36,377 bases of DNA from Caulobacter sp. (GTDB lineage Bacteria > Pseudomonadota > Alphaproteobacteria > Caulobacterales > Caulobacteraceae). Positions 8,961 to 18,412 of this stretch are shown piece after piece. The stretch is taken from positions 1-36,377 of the forward strand of contig JAQGIP010000066.1 of the NCBI GenBank assembly GCA_028291055.1. The letters run 5' to 3'. The number at the start of each line of letters is the position of its first letter. Position 1 is the stretch's first letter. The position numbers were made by a program, and so were the translations under genes. The notes beneath the pieces are model-generated. The model was not told where the DNA came from. It ran no database searches and saw nothing but the letters and a program-made list of their open reading frames with translations.

Positions 8961-9102
8961 GGGGACATGTTCGCTCACCGGCCTCGGTGATTGGCCACGG
9001 CTTGGCCGCGTACATGTCCCAGTCACGGTAGGCGGGGGGGGGGACACGTACGATCGGGCGCCGGCGCTCAGCCCACAGCTATCTGAGCGCGTACATGTCC
9101 CC
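8961..9102. repeat. REP-like palindromic doublet B, inverted copy of doublet A
   Basis: This fills the convergent gap between priA and the MFS gene. Element B1 (8961-9020) starts GGGGACATGTTCGC and ends GCGTACATGTCCC. Element B2 (about 9040-9102) starts GGGGACACGTACG and ends GCGTACATGTCCCC. Read as a unit it matches the reverse complement of 4313-4451, including the spacer (GTCACGGTAGGCGG here, GTCACAGCAAGCGG there). A run of ten G (9034-9043) sits at the B1/B2 junction. It has hairpin-forming potential on both strands. Confidence 0.85.
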
Positions 9103-9119
9103 GTGGCCGCCCATACGCC

Positions 9120-10760
9120 CTAGGTCGCGGCCTTCGCCTCGGCCTCGGCTTCCGCCTCGCTTTCCGGCGAATGATCCTTCACCAGGATCGGCTCGCCGCG
9201 CGGCTGCAGGGTGCGCAGGGGGATTTCCGGGATCATCAGGATCACCACGATGCCGAGCGCGATGGTCGCCAGCGCGAAGGCGAACACGCTGGTGATGGCG
9301 TGGGAAATGTCGTGGCGCAGGATCGGATCGACCGCCGCCGCATGGCCGGCGGCCACCGCCTTGATCGCCATCCCTTCGAGCGCGCCCAGGTCGAGCGGCG
9401 TGCCGTCCGCCTGCTTGGGCAGGTTTTGGGCCAGCAGGGCGCCGAACACCGCCACGCCGACCGTGGAGCCGATCTGGCGGAAGAACTGGTTGGAAGAAGT
9501 GGCCACCCCGATCTGAGTGACCGGCACGGCGTTCTGGGCGGCGATGCCGAACAGGCTCTGGCCGGGACCGAGGCCCAGACCCACGATCAGCATGCGCCAG
9601 GCCAGGTCCAGGGGCGTGGTGAACTCATTGACCCGGCCCAGCAGGAAAACCCCCACCAGCAGCAGGACGGCGCCGCCGATCATGAAGGGCTTGTAGCGGC
9701 CGATCTTGCTGACCATGCGGCCGGCCACGGTGGAGGAGGTGATCAGGCCCAGCATCAGCGGCAGCATGGAAAGCCCGCTGGCCGTGGCGCTGACGCCCTG
9801 GCCCAACTGCATATAGAGGGGCAGGAAGGTCACCACGCCGAGGAAGGACATGGAGATCAGGAAGCCCGCGCCGTTGGCGGCGGCGAACACCCGGTTCTTG
9901 AACAGCCCCAGCGGGATGATCGGATTGCTGACCTTGGACTCCACGAACAGGAACAATCCCAGCCCAACGATGCCCAGCGCAAACATCCCTAGAATCTGGG
10001 GTGAGTTCCACGGCATCGACTGGCCGCCCTGGCTCAGCGCCAGCAGCAGCGGCACGAAGGTCACCACCAGCAGCAGCGAGCCCCACCAGTCGATGGCCCC
10101 GCTGGCCCGGTGCTCCAGGGCCGGCATCTTCACCAGGATCATGAACAGCGACAGCAGGGTCAGGGGCAGGTTGACGTAGAAGACCCAGCGCCAGCCGGCC
10201 ACCACATGGGCCCCGATATGGAAGGTGCCATGGTCGGTGAAATAGCCGCCGATCAGCGGCCCGAAGATGCTGGCCACGCCGAACACCGCCCCGAACAGGC
10301 CGGCGAACTTGCCCCGCTCACGCGGCGGGAACAGGTCGGCGATGATGGCGAAGGCGGTGACGAACAGCCCCCCGCCGCCCAGCCCCTGCACCGCGCGGAA
10401 GACGATCAGCTGGACCATGCCGCCGCCCAGGAAGTGCGGCCCGCCGAATTCGCCGGCCAGGCCCGACAGCCACGAGCCCAGCAGGAACAGGCCGATGGCG
10501 GCCAGCAGGGTGGGCTTGCGCCCGAAGATGTCGCCCAGCTTGCCCCAGATCGGCACCATGATGGTCGACGACAGCAGATAGGCGGTGGTCACCCAGGCAT
10601 AGAGCTGCAGGCCGTTCAGCTCGGCCACGATCCGGGGCATGGCCGTCGACACCACCGTCTGGTCCATGGCCGACAGCAGGAAGACGATCATCACCGCCGC
10701 CAGGGTCAGCCGGCGTTCCTCGGCGGTGAAGGTCTGGGTTTCGGGCAAGGCGTGGGTCAC
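9120..10760 (-). CDS. MFS drug exporter, DHA2 (EmrB/QacA) family
   Basis: A 546-residue major facilitator with about 14 predicted membrane helices, the size and topology of the DHA2 (EmrB/QacA) drug:H+ antiporters. Family marks include [15 protein letters not shown] in helix 1, motif [12 protein letters not shown] after helix 2, and [13 protein letters not shown], matching motif B. The last 35 residues are cytoplasmic and Glu/Ala-rich. Start is GTG at 10760, overlapping the TerC stop by four bases (GTGA). The substrate cannot be told from sequence. No regulator of the TetR or MarR type and no EmrA-like adaptor lies nearby. The stop lies 18 bases from repeat doublet B. Confidence 0.9.
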   Translation of the reverse strand: MTHALPETQTFTAEERRLTLAAVMIVFLLSAMDQTVVSTAMPRIVAELNGLQLYAWVTTAYLLSSTIMVPIWGKLGDIFGRKPTLLAAIGLFLLGSWLSGLAGEFGGPHFLGGGMVQLIVFRAVQGLGGGGLFVTAFAIIADLFPPRERGKFAGLFGAVFGVASIFGPLIGGYFTDHGTFHIGAHVVAGWRWVFYVNLPLTLLSLFMILVKMPALEHRASGAIDWWGSLLLVVTFVPLLLALSQGGQSMPWNSPQILGMFALGIVGLGLFLFVESKVSNPIIPLGLFKNRVFAAANGAGFLISMSFLGVVTFLPLYMQLGQGVSATASGLSMLPLMLGLITSSTVAGRMVSKIGRYKPFMIGGAVLLLVGVFLLGRVNEFTTPLDLAWRMLIVGLGLGPGQSLFGIAAQNAVPVTQIGVATSSNQFFRQIGSTVGVAVFGALLAQNLPKQADGTPLDLGALEGMAIKAVAAGHAAAVDPILRHDISHAITSVFAFALATIALGIVVILMIPEIPLRTLQPRGEPILVKDHSPESEAEAEAEAKAAT

Positions 10761-11596
10761 GGTTCGGGCTGCGCCTTGTGCGGATGGTGGTGGGGCAGGT
10801 TCTTCTCGGCCAGTTTCCGGCGCTTGCGGCGGGTGGCCATGTTGAGCCCCTCGACGAGGCCGGCGAAGCCCATGGCCGCATAGATGTAGGCCTTGTCCAC
10901 ATGCTTGCCGAAGCCCTCGGCGATCAGGGTCATGCCGATCATCAGCAGGAAGCCCAGGGCCAGCATGACCACGGTCGGGTTCTTGTTGATGAAGTTGGAC
11001 AGCGGATCGGCCGCCACCATCATCAGGGCCACGGCGATCAGCACGGCGGTGATCATGATCGGCAGCTCGTTGGTCATGCCGACGGCGGTGAGGATCGAAT
11101 CCACCGAGAAGACCAGGTCCAGCAGGATGATCTGGATGATGGCGGCGGCGAAGTTCATGCCGATCGCCCCGGCCTTTTCCTTGTCCAGCAGGTCGTCGCT
11201 GGGTTCATGATCCAGGCTGTGGTGGATTTCCTTGGTGGCCTTCCACAGCAGGAACAGGCCGCCCGCGATCAGGATCAGGTCGCGCCAGGAGAAGCCAAGA
11301 TGGTGGGGCGAGACGTGAGCGCCCAGGGCGAAATAGGGGGCGCTGAGGCCCAGGGTGACCACCGGCTTGGTCATGCCCACGATGAAGGCGATCAGCGACA
11401 GCATCACCACCCGCATGACCAGGGCCAGCGTCAGGCCGATGCGCCGGGCGCGCGAGCGCATGGACGGCGGCAGCTTGTTCGACAGGATGGCGACGAACAC
11501 CAGGTTGTCGATGCCCAGGACCACCTCGAGCACCACCAGGGTGATCAGGGCCGCCCAGGAGGCCGGGTTCGAAGCGAGTTGGAGAAGCGCGTCCAT
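10757..11596 (-). CDS. TerC family integral membrane protein
   Basis: A 279-residue TerC/Alx-type membrane protein. It begins [17 protein letters not shown] and has the family signature [19 protein letters not shown] with an acidic pair inside a membrane helix. A second conserved acidic motif, [16 protein letters not shown], lies in the middle. About seven hydrophobic segments are visible. Family members are linked to metal (manganese) export or tellurite resistance; the substrate here is unknown. The ATG is preceded by GAAGG at good spacing. The yybP-ykoY manganese riboswitch that often precedes terC/alx genes was looked for and not recognised. The stop overlaps the start of the MFS gene, so the two form an operon. 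Confidence 0.9.
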   Translation of the reverse strand: MDALLQLASNPASWAALITLVVLEVVLGIDNLVFVAILSNKLPPSMRSRARRIGLTLALVMRVVMLSLIAFIVGMTKPVVTLGLSAPYFALGAHVSPHHLGFSWRDLILIAGGLFLLWKATKEIHHSLDHEPSDDLLDKEKAGAIGMNFAAAIIQIILLDLVFSVDSILTAVGMTNELPIMITAVLIAVALMMVAADPLSNFINKNPTVVMLALGFLLMIGMTLIAEGFGKHVDKAYIYAAMGFAGLVEGLNMATRRKRRKLAEKNLPHHHPHKAQPEP

Positions 11597-11798
11597 GCTT
11601 GGCCTTCAATGACGACGGCGGTCCTTCTAGCGCGGTACGCAGCCCATGCCAGTGCAAACCCACTCAGGTCGTACGGATATAGGTGAAGGGAGGCGGTAAC
11701 GCTTGTGAGCGTAGAGCAAACGGATCGCCCGGCGCGCGAGTTGCAGCGGGGCTCCCTAGGCGCCGCGCGTGGCGCCGTTTCGAGACGCGAGGCAGATC

Positions 11799-12899
11799 AT
11801 GCAGGACGCCGCCAACATCAGGCCGCTGACTTCCCTGCGCTTCTTCGCGGCCATGTGGGTGGTTCTGTTCCACTACTGGCCCGACCTGGCCGGCGTGGGT
11901 CCAGAGACCGGGCTGGTGGCCAAGGGCTATCTGGGCGTCGAACTGTTCTTCGTGCTGTCGGGCTTCATCCTCTGCCACGTCTATCTGGCGAGCGCCGAGG
12001 AAGGCCGCTTCCGCTATGGCGCCTTCCTGTGGAACCGCCTGGCGCGGGTCTATCCGCTGCATCTGTTCACCCTGGCGGGCGTGATCGCGCTGGGCGTGGC
12101 GGCGACGCTCGCCGGCCTGAGTATCAACGCCAACATCCTCGACTGGGCCTCGCTGCCCGCCAACCTGACCCTGACCCAGGCCTGGGGGCTCGCCCCGCAG
12201 GCGGCCTTCAACCATCCGTCCTGGTCGATCTCAGCGGAGTGGTTCGCCTATCTCAGCTTCCCGGCCTTCGCCTGGGCGGCCATCCGGCTGAAGAACCGCC
12301 CCTGGCTCGGCGTTGGCCTGGCGCTGGCCCTGATCGCCGTCCTCTATCCGCTGTTCGAGCGGCTGGCCGGCTATTCGCTGACCGAGGCCACCATCCGCTG
12401 GGGCGCGCTGAGGATCGTCCCCTGCTTCGCCCTGGGCTGCGCCATGCACGGGCTTTGGCGCTCCGGCGCGCTGGCAAATCGCACAGTTACGTTACTGGGC
12501 GCCTCAATTTCGGGCGTCGCGATCGCCGCGACGGCCTTCTTCGGGGCCTCCGATGCGCTCGCCGTGGCCGGCTTCGGGGGCCTCATCGCCAGTCTCGCGA
12601 GCCTGTCCAATACTGGTTCGACTTTCGGATCGCAGCCGATATTCGTTTACCTCGGAGAGATCAGCTATTCGATCTACATGATCTGTGTGCCCTGGAAGAT
12701 TCTGTTCGTGAATACAGCGGCGAAATGGCTGAATCTGAGTGACGAAAGACTACCGCTTTACGTTTGGCTGATCTTCCTGGTCTCCGTCATTCCACTGGCG
12801 GCGGCCTCCTATCATCTGGTGGAGAGTCCCATGCGTAGCCAGATGAAACTGTGGGCCAAGGCGCGCCAGGGGCGACGCATGGCCGCGGCAGGAGCCTGA
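11799..12899 (+). CDS. Acyltransferase family 3 membrane protein (OafA/YrhL-like)
   Basis: A 366-residue integral membrane acyltransferase of the kind that O-acylates surface sugars. It begins MQDAANIRPLTSLRFFAAMW. The arginine/histidine pair of the family is present with the usual spacing of ten (Arg14, His25 in LRFFAAMWVVLFHYW), followed by LGVELFFVLSGFILC. About ten membrane helices are predicted, and there is no C-terminal SGNH domain. Start: I prefer ATG 11799, which has GAGGCAG just upstream, over an in-frame GTG at 11769. The stretch 12470-12790 is less GC-rich than the rest. No polysaccharide genes adjoin it, so the acceptor is unknown. Confidence 0.88.
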   Translation: MQDAANIRPLTSLRFFAAMWVVLFHYWPDLAGVGPETGLVAKGYLGVELFFVLSGFILCHVYLASAEEGRFRYGAFLWNRLARVYPLHLFTLAGVIALGVAATLAGLSINANILDWASLPANLTLTQAWGLAPQAAFNHPSWSISAEWFAYLSFPAFAWAAIRLKNRPWLGVGLALALIAVLYPLFERLAGYSLTEATIRWGALRIVPCFALGCAMHGLWRSGALANRTVTLLGASISGVAIAATAFFGASDALAVAGFGGLIASLASLSNTGSTFGSQPIFVYLGEISYSIYMICVPWKILFVNTAAKWLNLSDERLPLYVWLIFLVSVIPLAAASYHLVESPMRSQMKLWAKARQGRRMAAAGA

Positions 12900-12968
12900 C
12901 AAAAGGGGTTTTCAACGCCGTCCCGGGGGGTTATCCCCTAATTCAGTACCACGGGGGAGTTCTCCAGC

Positions 12969-13649
12969 ATGCGTCAACGGGCGAGGACCTTTGCAGGTTC
13001 CCTAACGGTCGCCGCGCTCATCGCCATCGTTCCGATGGCGAGTGCGGCAGCCGGCGGATACTGGCAATGCGTTCCCTTCGCGCGTCTGATGTCGGGCATC
13101 CAGATCTTTGGGGATGCCTGGACCTGGTGGAGCCAAGCCGCCGGCCGGTATGAAACCGGCTACACCCCCAAATCCGGCGCCGTCCTGTGCTTCAAGCCCG
13201 TGGGCGCCATGCGCCTGGGCCATGTGGCCGTGGTCAGCCAGGTGCTTACCGACCGCGTCATCCAGGTGACCCACGCCAACTGGTCGCTGCTGAACGGCAC
13301 GCGCGGCCAGGTCGAAAAGGACGTCACCGTCGTCGACGTTTCCCCCGGCGCCAACTGGGGCCAGGTGAAGGTCTGGTACGACCCGATCCGCGACCTGGGC
13401 TCGACCGTCTATCCGACCTACGGCTTCATCTATCCCGACGCCCAGGCCCGCCAGCTGGCCGGCACGACGTCGAAGGTGGCCATGGCCCAGAACACCGCCG
13501 TGACCATGGCCCAGTCGGCCGCCACCAAGGTCGTCGATGCGGCCCGCCCGGGCGCCTCGCCCCTGCGGCTGCTCAACGAAGCCGCCGATTCGACCGACAA
13601 GATCGCCGCCCTGATCCAGGCCGCGACCGGCGACGACGACGACAAATAA
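12969..13649 (+). CDS. Secreted CHAP-domain protein
   Basis: A 226-residue protein with an N-terminal signal peptide (about 1-27, ending ASA-AAGG) and a CHAP domain at about 30-150. CHAP enzymes are cysteine amidases or endopeptidases, usually acting on peptidoglycan. The catalytic cysteine is probably Cys34 (YWQCVPFAR), the histidine His85 (RLGHVAVVSQV), and the third residue Asn104 (THANW). No SH3, LysM or other wall-binding domain follows. The C-terminal 70 residues are Ala/Thr-rich and low in complexity, ending in an acidic GDDDDK. A GGGGGAG ribosome binding site precedes the ATG. The substrate is inferred from the family only. Confidence 0.85.
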   Translation: MRQRARTFAGSLTVAALIAIVPMASAAAGGYWQCVPFARLMSGIQIFGDAWTWWSQAAGRYETGYTPKSGAVLCFKPVGAMRLGHVAVVSQVLTDRVIQVTHANWSLLNGTRGQVEKDVTVVDVSPGANWGQVKVWYDPIRDLGSTVYPTYGFIYPDAQARQLAGTTSKVAMAQNTAVTMAQSAATKVVDAARPGASPLRLLNEAADSTDKIAALIQAATGDDDDK

Positions 13650-13743
13650 TCCTGTCGGCTAGGCCATTTTGACAGCCCGCTATAGCTTCACCGATTGACG
13701 GACCGCGCCCGCCGGGCCATTCCGGCGGCATGGATATCGCCGC

Positions 13744-14703
13744 ATGTTGAGGGTTCTCCGGCGCAGCGTTCGCGCGTTCGAGACCGTGACGCCCACCCCC
13801 GGCTGGACGCTGCCGGACGACGCGGTCTGGATCGAACTGATCGAACCCAACGCGGATGAGGAAAAGGCCCTGGAGGCCGCCCTCGACCTGCCCCTGCCCA
13901 CCCGCGACGAGATGCAGGCGATCGAGCTGTCGTCTCGCCTCTATCAGGACAGGGGCGCGATGTTCATGACCGCCAACATCCTGGCCAAGTCCGACAGCGA
14001 AACGCCGGTGGTGGAGCCGGTGACCTTCGTGCTGACCAACGGCCGGCTGGTGACCATCCGCTATGTGGAGCCGCGCGCCTTCGCCGCCTTCACCGCCACC
14101 CTGGAGCGCACGCCCGGCCACTGCGAAAGCGGCCCGCAGGTCTTCCTGGGCCTGCTGGACGCCATCGTCGACCGGGTGGCCGACATCCTGGAGGGCATCT
14201 CGGCCGGCGTGGGCGACACTAGCCACGCGGTGTTCCGCAAGCCCCGGGAATCGGCCTTCGACGCCATCCTGAACCGCCTGGGCAAGCTGCAGATCACCAA
14301 CGCCAAGGCCCGCGACAGCCTGGTCAGCCTGGCGCGGCTGATCAGCTTCAGCGCGCTCTCCTCCGAGATCGAGGCCGATCCGGAATCGCAGGAGAAGCTG
14401 ACCTCCCAGCAGCGCGACGTCGCCGCCCTCACCGATCACGCCACCTATGTGACGGAGAACATCACCTTCCTGCTGGACGCCGCCACCGGCCTGATCTCCA
14501 CCGAGCAGAACGAGATCATGAAGATCTTCTCGATGGCCGCGGTGGTGCTGATGCCCCCCACCCTGATCGCCGGCATCTATGGGATGAACTTCCACATCCT
14601 GCCCGAGCTGGCCTGGCGCTTCGGCTATCCCATGGCGCTGGGCCTGATGCTGATGTCGATGCTGGCGCCGCTGTGGTGGTTCCGCCGGCGAGGCTGGCTG
14701 TAG
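13744..14703 (+). CDS. corA: CorA-type magnesium/divalent cation channel
   Basis: A 319-residue CorA-family protein, mediating Mg2+ (or Co2+/Ni2+) movement as a pentamer in the inner membrane. The large N-terminal cytoplasmic domain (1-255) ends in a long helix. Two C-terminal membrane helices follow (about 257-278 and 294-312), joined by the family's GMN signature at 280-282 (IYGMNFHILPE), and the tail is basic (WWFRRRGWL). The start ATG 13744 gives MLRVLRRSVRAFETV. Upstream, GCTATAGC at 13679-13686 resembles the Caulobacter housekeeping -10 consensus GCTANAWC, but no -35 lies at the right distance. Confidence 0.93.
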   Translation: MLRVLRRSVRAFETVTPTPGWTLPDDAVWIELIEPNADEEKALEAALDLPLPTRDEMQAIELSSRLYQDRGAMFMTANILAKSDSETPVVEPVTFVLTNGRLVTIRYVEPRAFAAFTATLERTPGHCESGPQVFLGLLDAIVDRVADILEGISAGVGDTSHAVFRKPRESAFDAILNRLGKLQITNAKARDSLVSLARLISFSALSSEIEADPESQEKLTSQQRDVAALTDHATYVTENITFLLDAATGLISTEQNEIMKIFSMAAVVLMPPTLIAGIYGMNFHILPELAWRFGYPMALGLMLMSMLAPLWWFRRRGWL

Positions 14704-14806
14704 GGGCCCACCCGACCACCTAGCCCCATTCCGGGCCCCGGCAATGTTTCCTTAAAGCGCCGGGCCGAGGTTGCGTGGATTCATAGATCAGCGTTATCCC
14801 GCCTTG

Positions 14807-16027
14807 ATGACCGAGACCGCAGCCCCGACCCTGATTCGCCGCCTGGATGCTTCGGCGGTGAAAGCCGTGATGGAGGCGCATGCGCGCTACCTGGCCGGCA
14901 CGCCGGGCGGGCGACGGGCCAACCTCTCCTACGCCGACCTCAGCAACATGGCCCTGCATGGCGCCAACCTGGTCGAGGCCGATCTCAGCGGCGCCTGGCT
15001 GAAGGGCGCGATCCTGAGCGGCGCGGACCTGACGCGGGCCACCCTGTTCGGCTGCGACCTGCGCGAGGCCGATCTGCGCGGGGCCAGGCTGGTCAAGGCC
15101 GACCTGCGCGGGGCCTGCCTGCGCGGCGCCAACCTGACCCTGGCCGACCTGTCCGGCTGCGACCTGCGCGAGGGCCAGATCGCCCTGCAGGACCAGGCCA
15201 ACGGCTTCCGCATCCTCAATCACGAGCGCAAGGCGGGCGAGCTCAGCTATGCCCTGGCCCGGGGCGTCAACCTGGCCGGCGCCCAGATGAACGGGGCGCT
15301 GGCCCAATCCACCGACTTCACCGACGCCGACCTGAACGGCGCTTCGCTCAGCGGCGCGCGCCTGGGCAACGCCAGGATGGACGGGGCCAACCTGACCGGC
15401 GCCGACGTCACCGGCGCGGACCTGAGCGGGGCGTCGCTGAAACGGGCGGTGCTGAACGGGGTCAATCTCGAGGACGCCGATGTGGCGGGCGCCGACCTGA
15501 CCGGCGCGCTGAGCGCGCCGCCGCGCATGGTCTATGTGGACGAGCGGTCGCTGATCGACATCCTCGACGACCATCAGCGCTTCTGCGACAGCGCCGGGGC
15601 GCAGGGCGCGCCGGGCGGATTCCGGGGCGTCGATTTCCGCGGCCTGCGCCAGATGCGCGGGCGCCACCTGACGGGCCTGAAGGCCCCGGGCTCCATCTTC
15701 TTCGGCATGAATATGCAGGGGATCGAGATGCAGGGCTGCGACCTGACCGGGGCCGACCTGCGCACCGCAAACCTGCGCGATGCGGACCTGCGGGGCGCGC
15801 GGCTGGGCGGGGCGGACCTGAGCCGGGCCGACCTGCGCGGCGCCAGGCTGGGGCCGTTGACCATCGGCGAGGGGCGTTTCGTGCGCACCGACCTGAGTGG
15901 GGCCATCCTGCGGGGAGCCGATCTCAGCGGAGCTTCGGCTCAGCGGGCGCGGCTCATGGGGGCCGACATGACCGGCGCCAAGCTTGACGGAGCCGACCTG
16001 CGCGGCGCCGAGATGGAACCCGCCTAG
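14807..16027 (+). CDS. Pentapeptide-repeat protein with three beta-helix blocks
   Basis: A 406-residue pentapeptide-repeat protein made of A(D/N)LXX units that build a right-handed quadrilateral beta-helix. Three blocks are visible at about 38-122, 152-235 and 272-402, with two interruptions at 123-151 and 236-271. The N-terminal 35 residues (TLIRRLDASAVKAVMEAHAR) are helical. No signal peptide or membrane segment is seen, so it should be cytoplasmic. The start is taken at ATG 14807; an in-frame TTG at 14771 is less likely. Some family members mimic DNA and protect gyrase, but nothing here shows that role. Its stop is shared with the convergent histidine kinase gene in CTAG 16024-16027. Confidence 0.88.
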   Translation: MTETAAPTLIRRLDASAVKAVMEAHARYLAGTPGGRRANLSYADLSNMALHGANLVEADLSGAWLKGAILSGADLTRATLFGCDLREADLRGARLVKADLRGACLRGANLTLADLSGCDLREGQIALQDQANGFRILNHERKAGELSYALARGVNLAGAQMNGALAQSTDFTDADLNGASLSGARLGNARMDGANLTGADVTGADLSGASLKRAVLNGVNLEDADVAGADLTGALSAPPRMVYVDERSLIDILDDHQRFCDSAGAQGAPGGFRGVDFRGLRQMRGRHLTGLKAPGSIFFGMNMQGIEMQGCDLTGADLRTANLRDADLRGARLGGADLSRADLRGARLGPLTIGEGRFVRTDLSGAILRGADLSGASAQRARLMGADMTGAKLDGADLRGAEMEPA

Positions 16028-17553
16028 CCGGTCTTGGCCTTGCCGCTGCGGCGGCGAGGGGTCTTGGGCGGCAGGGTCGGTTCGCTGGCCAGGGGCGCGG
16101 GCGCGCCGGGCAGGCTGAGATCGAACACCGAGCCGTTGGAACCCGTCTCCACCATGGTGAGGTCGCCGCCATGGCCCTGGGCCAATTCGCGCGCGATGGC
16201 GAGGCCGAGGCCCGTGCCGCCCCGGCGGACCGACCCCACGAAGGGCTGGAAGAGGTTGGCCTTGGCCTTGTCAGGGATGCCCGGCCCGTCATCGGCCAGG
16301 CGCATGATGCTGACCCCGTCCTCCTGGCGCAGGTCCACGGCCACGGCGCCCGCCGCGCCGGGCCCATCCACCGCCTCGATGGCCTCCCGCGCATTGCGCA
16401 GCAGGTTGACGAGAATGCGGTGCAGCTGTTCCGGGTCGGCCACCACCTGGTCGGACGGCGCCATGCAGGGGATCAGGCGCACCCCGGCATCCGACAGCCC
16501 CGCGTCCTCGGCCGCCATCTCCAGCGCGGGCCAGATCGGCAGGGCGCGGGTCACCGGCGCCGCCTCCTCGCTCTTGCCATAGGCCATGACGTCGGAGGCG
16601 AGCGTGATGGCGCGGTCGAGCGCGCGTTCCAGGCGCGGCAGGGCCTGGGCCACCTTGGGGTCGCCGAGGGCGGCCAGGCGGTCCGACGCCATCTGGGCGC
16701 TGGTCAGCATGTTGCGCAGGTCGTGGTTGATCTTGGCCACCGCCTCGCCGAGCGAGGCCAGCCGGGCGCGGGAATTCAGCGCGGTGACGAGGTCGCTCTG
16801 CATGCGGCCCAGTTCCTCCTCGGCGCGGCCGATCTCGTCGTGGCGGTGCGACAGGGCCACCCGCGCGCGGGGGTCTTCGGGATCTGCCCGGAAGCGCTCC
16901 ATGGCCAGGGTGATGCGCTGCATGGGGCGCACCAGGAACAGGTTCAGCGAGAAGTAGACCAGCAGGCCGGCCAGGGCCGCGGCGAAGGCGGTGATGCCCG
17001 CCAGGCGTAGGAAGTAGGTCAGCAGCTCCTGCTTCAGGGGCGCGTCGGCGGTGACGATCTCCACGAACTCGACGCTGGCGCCGATGTGGGTGAAACGCGG
17101 GCCGGCCACCACCCGCACCAGCCGCCCGCCGCCGCCGAACAGGGTCTGGAAGGGGGCGGTCAGCCAGGAGCCGGGGTTTTGGGAGCGCAGGTCGACCAGA
17201 TAGGGCGTCTCGATCGCGCCCGGCGGCGGCAGCACGAGGCGGCGCATGCCGTCGCTCTGGATGGTGACGGAGATGACCCCGGCCCCCTCGGTCAGCTTCT
17301 GGGCGATCTCGCGGGTGACCTTGCCGTCGGGCGCGACCTCGGTGACCAGGGAGGCCAGTTCGGCGGCCCGGACCCGGTCCAGCAGCCACTGTTCCTCGAA
17401 GGCCGCCAGCAGGGGCGGCAGCACCAGCAGGCCCGCCAGGATGACGAACAGGCTGGTCAGCATCAGCAGGCGGGTCGACAGGCCGCCGGGCAGGTGCGGG
17501 CGGCTGCGCTCACGCGGCGTTTCGGGTTGCAGCGGCGACGCGGCGTCGACCAT
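16024..17553 (-). CDS. Membrane sensor histidine kinase
   Basis: A 509-residue histidine kinase with two membrane helices (about 29-50 and 183-208) flanking a periplasmic region of about 130 residues, then a HAMP-like linker, a HisKA dimerisation domain with phospho-accepting His277 (AVAKINHDLRNML) and an ATPase domain. N-box LVNLLRNAREAIEA, G1-box DDGPGIPD and G2-box RRGGTGLGLAIAREL are intact. The tail (Pro/Arg/Lys-rich) is short. No response regulator gene adjoins it, so it is an orphan within this window. The ligand is unknown. Its stop overlaps the stop of the convergent pentapeptide gene by four bases. Confidence 0.92.
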   Translation of the reverse strand: MVDAASPLQPETPRERSRPHLPGGLSTRLLMLTSLFVILAGLLVLPPLLAAFEEQWLLDRVRAAELASLVTEVAPDGKVTREIAQKLTEGAGVISVTIQSDGMRRLVLPPPGAIETPYLVDLRSQNPGSWLTAPFQTLFGGGGRLVRVVAGPRFTHIGASVEFVEIVTADAPLKQELLTYFLRLAGITAFAAALAGLLVYFSLNLFLVRPMQRITLAMERFRADPEDPRARVALSHRHDEIGRAEEELGRMQSDLVTALNSRARLASLGEAVAKINHDLRNMLTSAQMASDRLAALGDPKVAQALPRLERALDRAITLASDVMAYGKSEEAAPVTRALPIWPALEMAAEDAGLSDAGVRLIPCMAPSDQVVADPEQLHRILVNLLRNAREAIEAVDGPGAAGAVAVDLRQEDGVSIMRLADDGPGIPDKAKANLFQPFVGSVRRGGTGLGLAIARELAQGHGGDLTMVETGSNGSVFDLSLPGAPAPLASEPTLPPKTPRRRSGKAKTG

Positions 17554-17644
17554 GGCTATCCGTTACCGCACGCAAGGCTTGCCGACAACGAAGCGCGCAC
17601 TCGCCGGTGAGGGGAATTTACCGCGAGCGCGGATTGCGGGCGGC

Positions 17645-18412
17645 TCATGGCTGCGCCGCCGCGCGCCGGCGGCGCATCAGGGCAAAGAGGGCGGGGCCCA
17701 GGGCCAGGGCCGTCAGTCCGGCCAGGGGCAGCATCACCTGGGGCTGCCAGAAGAAGTGGGGGTCGGGCCGCCCGCCCCTGTCGAACAGCGCGGCCAGGGC
17801 CGAACCCAGGCCCGCGAAGATCAGCGAGGCGGGGATCATGCCGAGCAGGGTGGCGGGCAGGAAGGCCCCCAGGCGCGCGCCGAACAGGGCGGCGGCCAGG
17901 TTGGTCAGCGGCAGCGGCATCACCGGCATCAGGCGCAGGCTGAGCAGATAGGCGAAGGCATTGGCGCGCAGGCGCGCCTCCAATCCGGCCACGCGGGGGC
18001 CGAAGCGCCGCGCCAGCACATCGCCCAGCGCCCCCCGGCAGACCAGGAAGAAGCAGGTCGAACCGATGGTGGCCCCCAACAGCGCGGCCCCGCCGCCCAG
18101 CCAGGGGCCGAACAGCAGCCCCGCCGCCAGGGTCATGACACCGGACCCGGGCAGCCACAGCGCGGTAATGGCGATGTCGATGGCCATGAACAGGGCAACG
18201 CTTCGGACCGGGTATTGGGCCACATAGGCCGCCAGCGTCGCATGGTGGGCGGCCAGGGAATCCAGGGAAACGTGGCGCAGCAGGCCGCTGGCCAGGACGA
18301 CCACCAGCCCCACCGCCAGCAGCAGCAGCGGTCCGAAACGGCGGGCAAGGCGAAGGGCGCGGGGCAAGGCCGCCACTGTGGGCGAGGCGGGCGGCGTTTC
18401 CAAGGCGCTCAA
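17645..18412 (-). CDS. VTT-domain (TVP38/TMEM64, DedA-related) membrane protein
   Basis: A 255-residue membrane protein with the VTT (SNARE-associated/TVP38) domain, related to DedA lipid-handling proteins. It has five or six hydrophobic segments and the family core LWLPGSGVMTLAAGLLFGPW near residues 88-107, followed by GATIGSTCFFLVCRGALG and the second half RLMPVMPLPLTNLAAALFGA. The start is a TTG at 18412 that overlaps the pyrD stop (TTGA); no other start fits before the conserved core, and the coupling supports it. It is the last gene of an overlapping four-gene chain. The substrate is unknown. Confidence 0.82.
   Translation of the reverse strand: MSALETPPASPTVAALPRALRLARRFGPLLLLAVGLVVVLASGLLRHVSLDSLAAHHATLAAYVAQYPVRSVALFMAIDIAITALWLPGSGVMTLAAGLLFGPWLGGGAALLGATIGSTCFFLVCRGALGDVLARRFGPRVAGLEARLRANAFAYLLSLRLMPVMPLPLTNLAAALFGARLGAFLPATLLGMIPASLIFAGLGSALAALFDRGGRPDPHFFWQPQVMLPLAGLTALALGPALFALMRRRRAAAQP

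Noticed and set aside
11597..11798. Possible yybP-ykoY manganese riboswitch before the TerC gene
   Set aside because: The conserved riboswitch core was not found on the minus strand in this region.
13669..13686. Promoter TTGACA with GCTATAGC upstream of corA
   Set aside because: The two boxes are four bases apart, too close to act together; only the -10-like box remains suggestive.
14900..16027. Tandem DNA repeats or CRISPR-like periodicity
   Set aside because: The periodicity comes from pentapeptide codons inside a coding gene.
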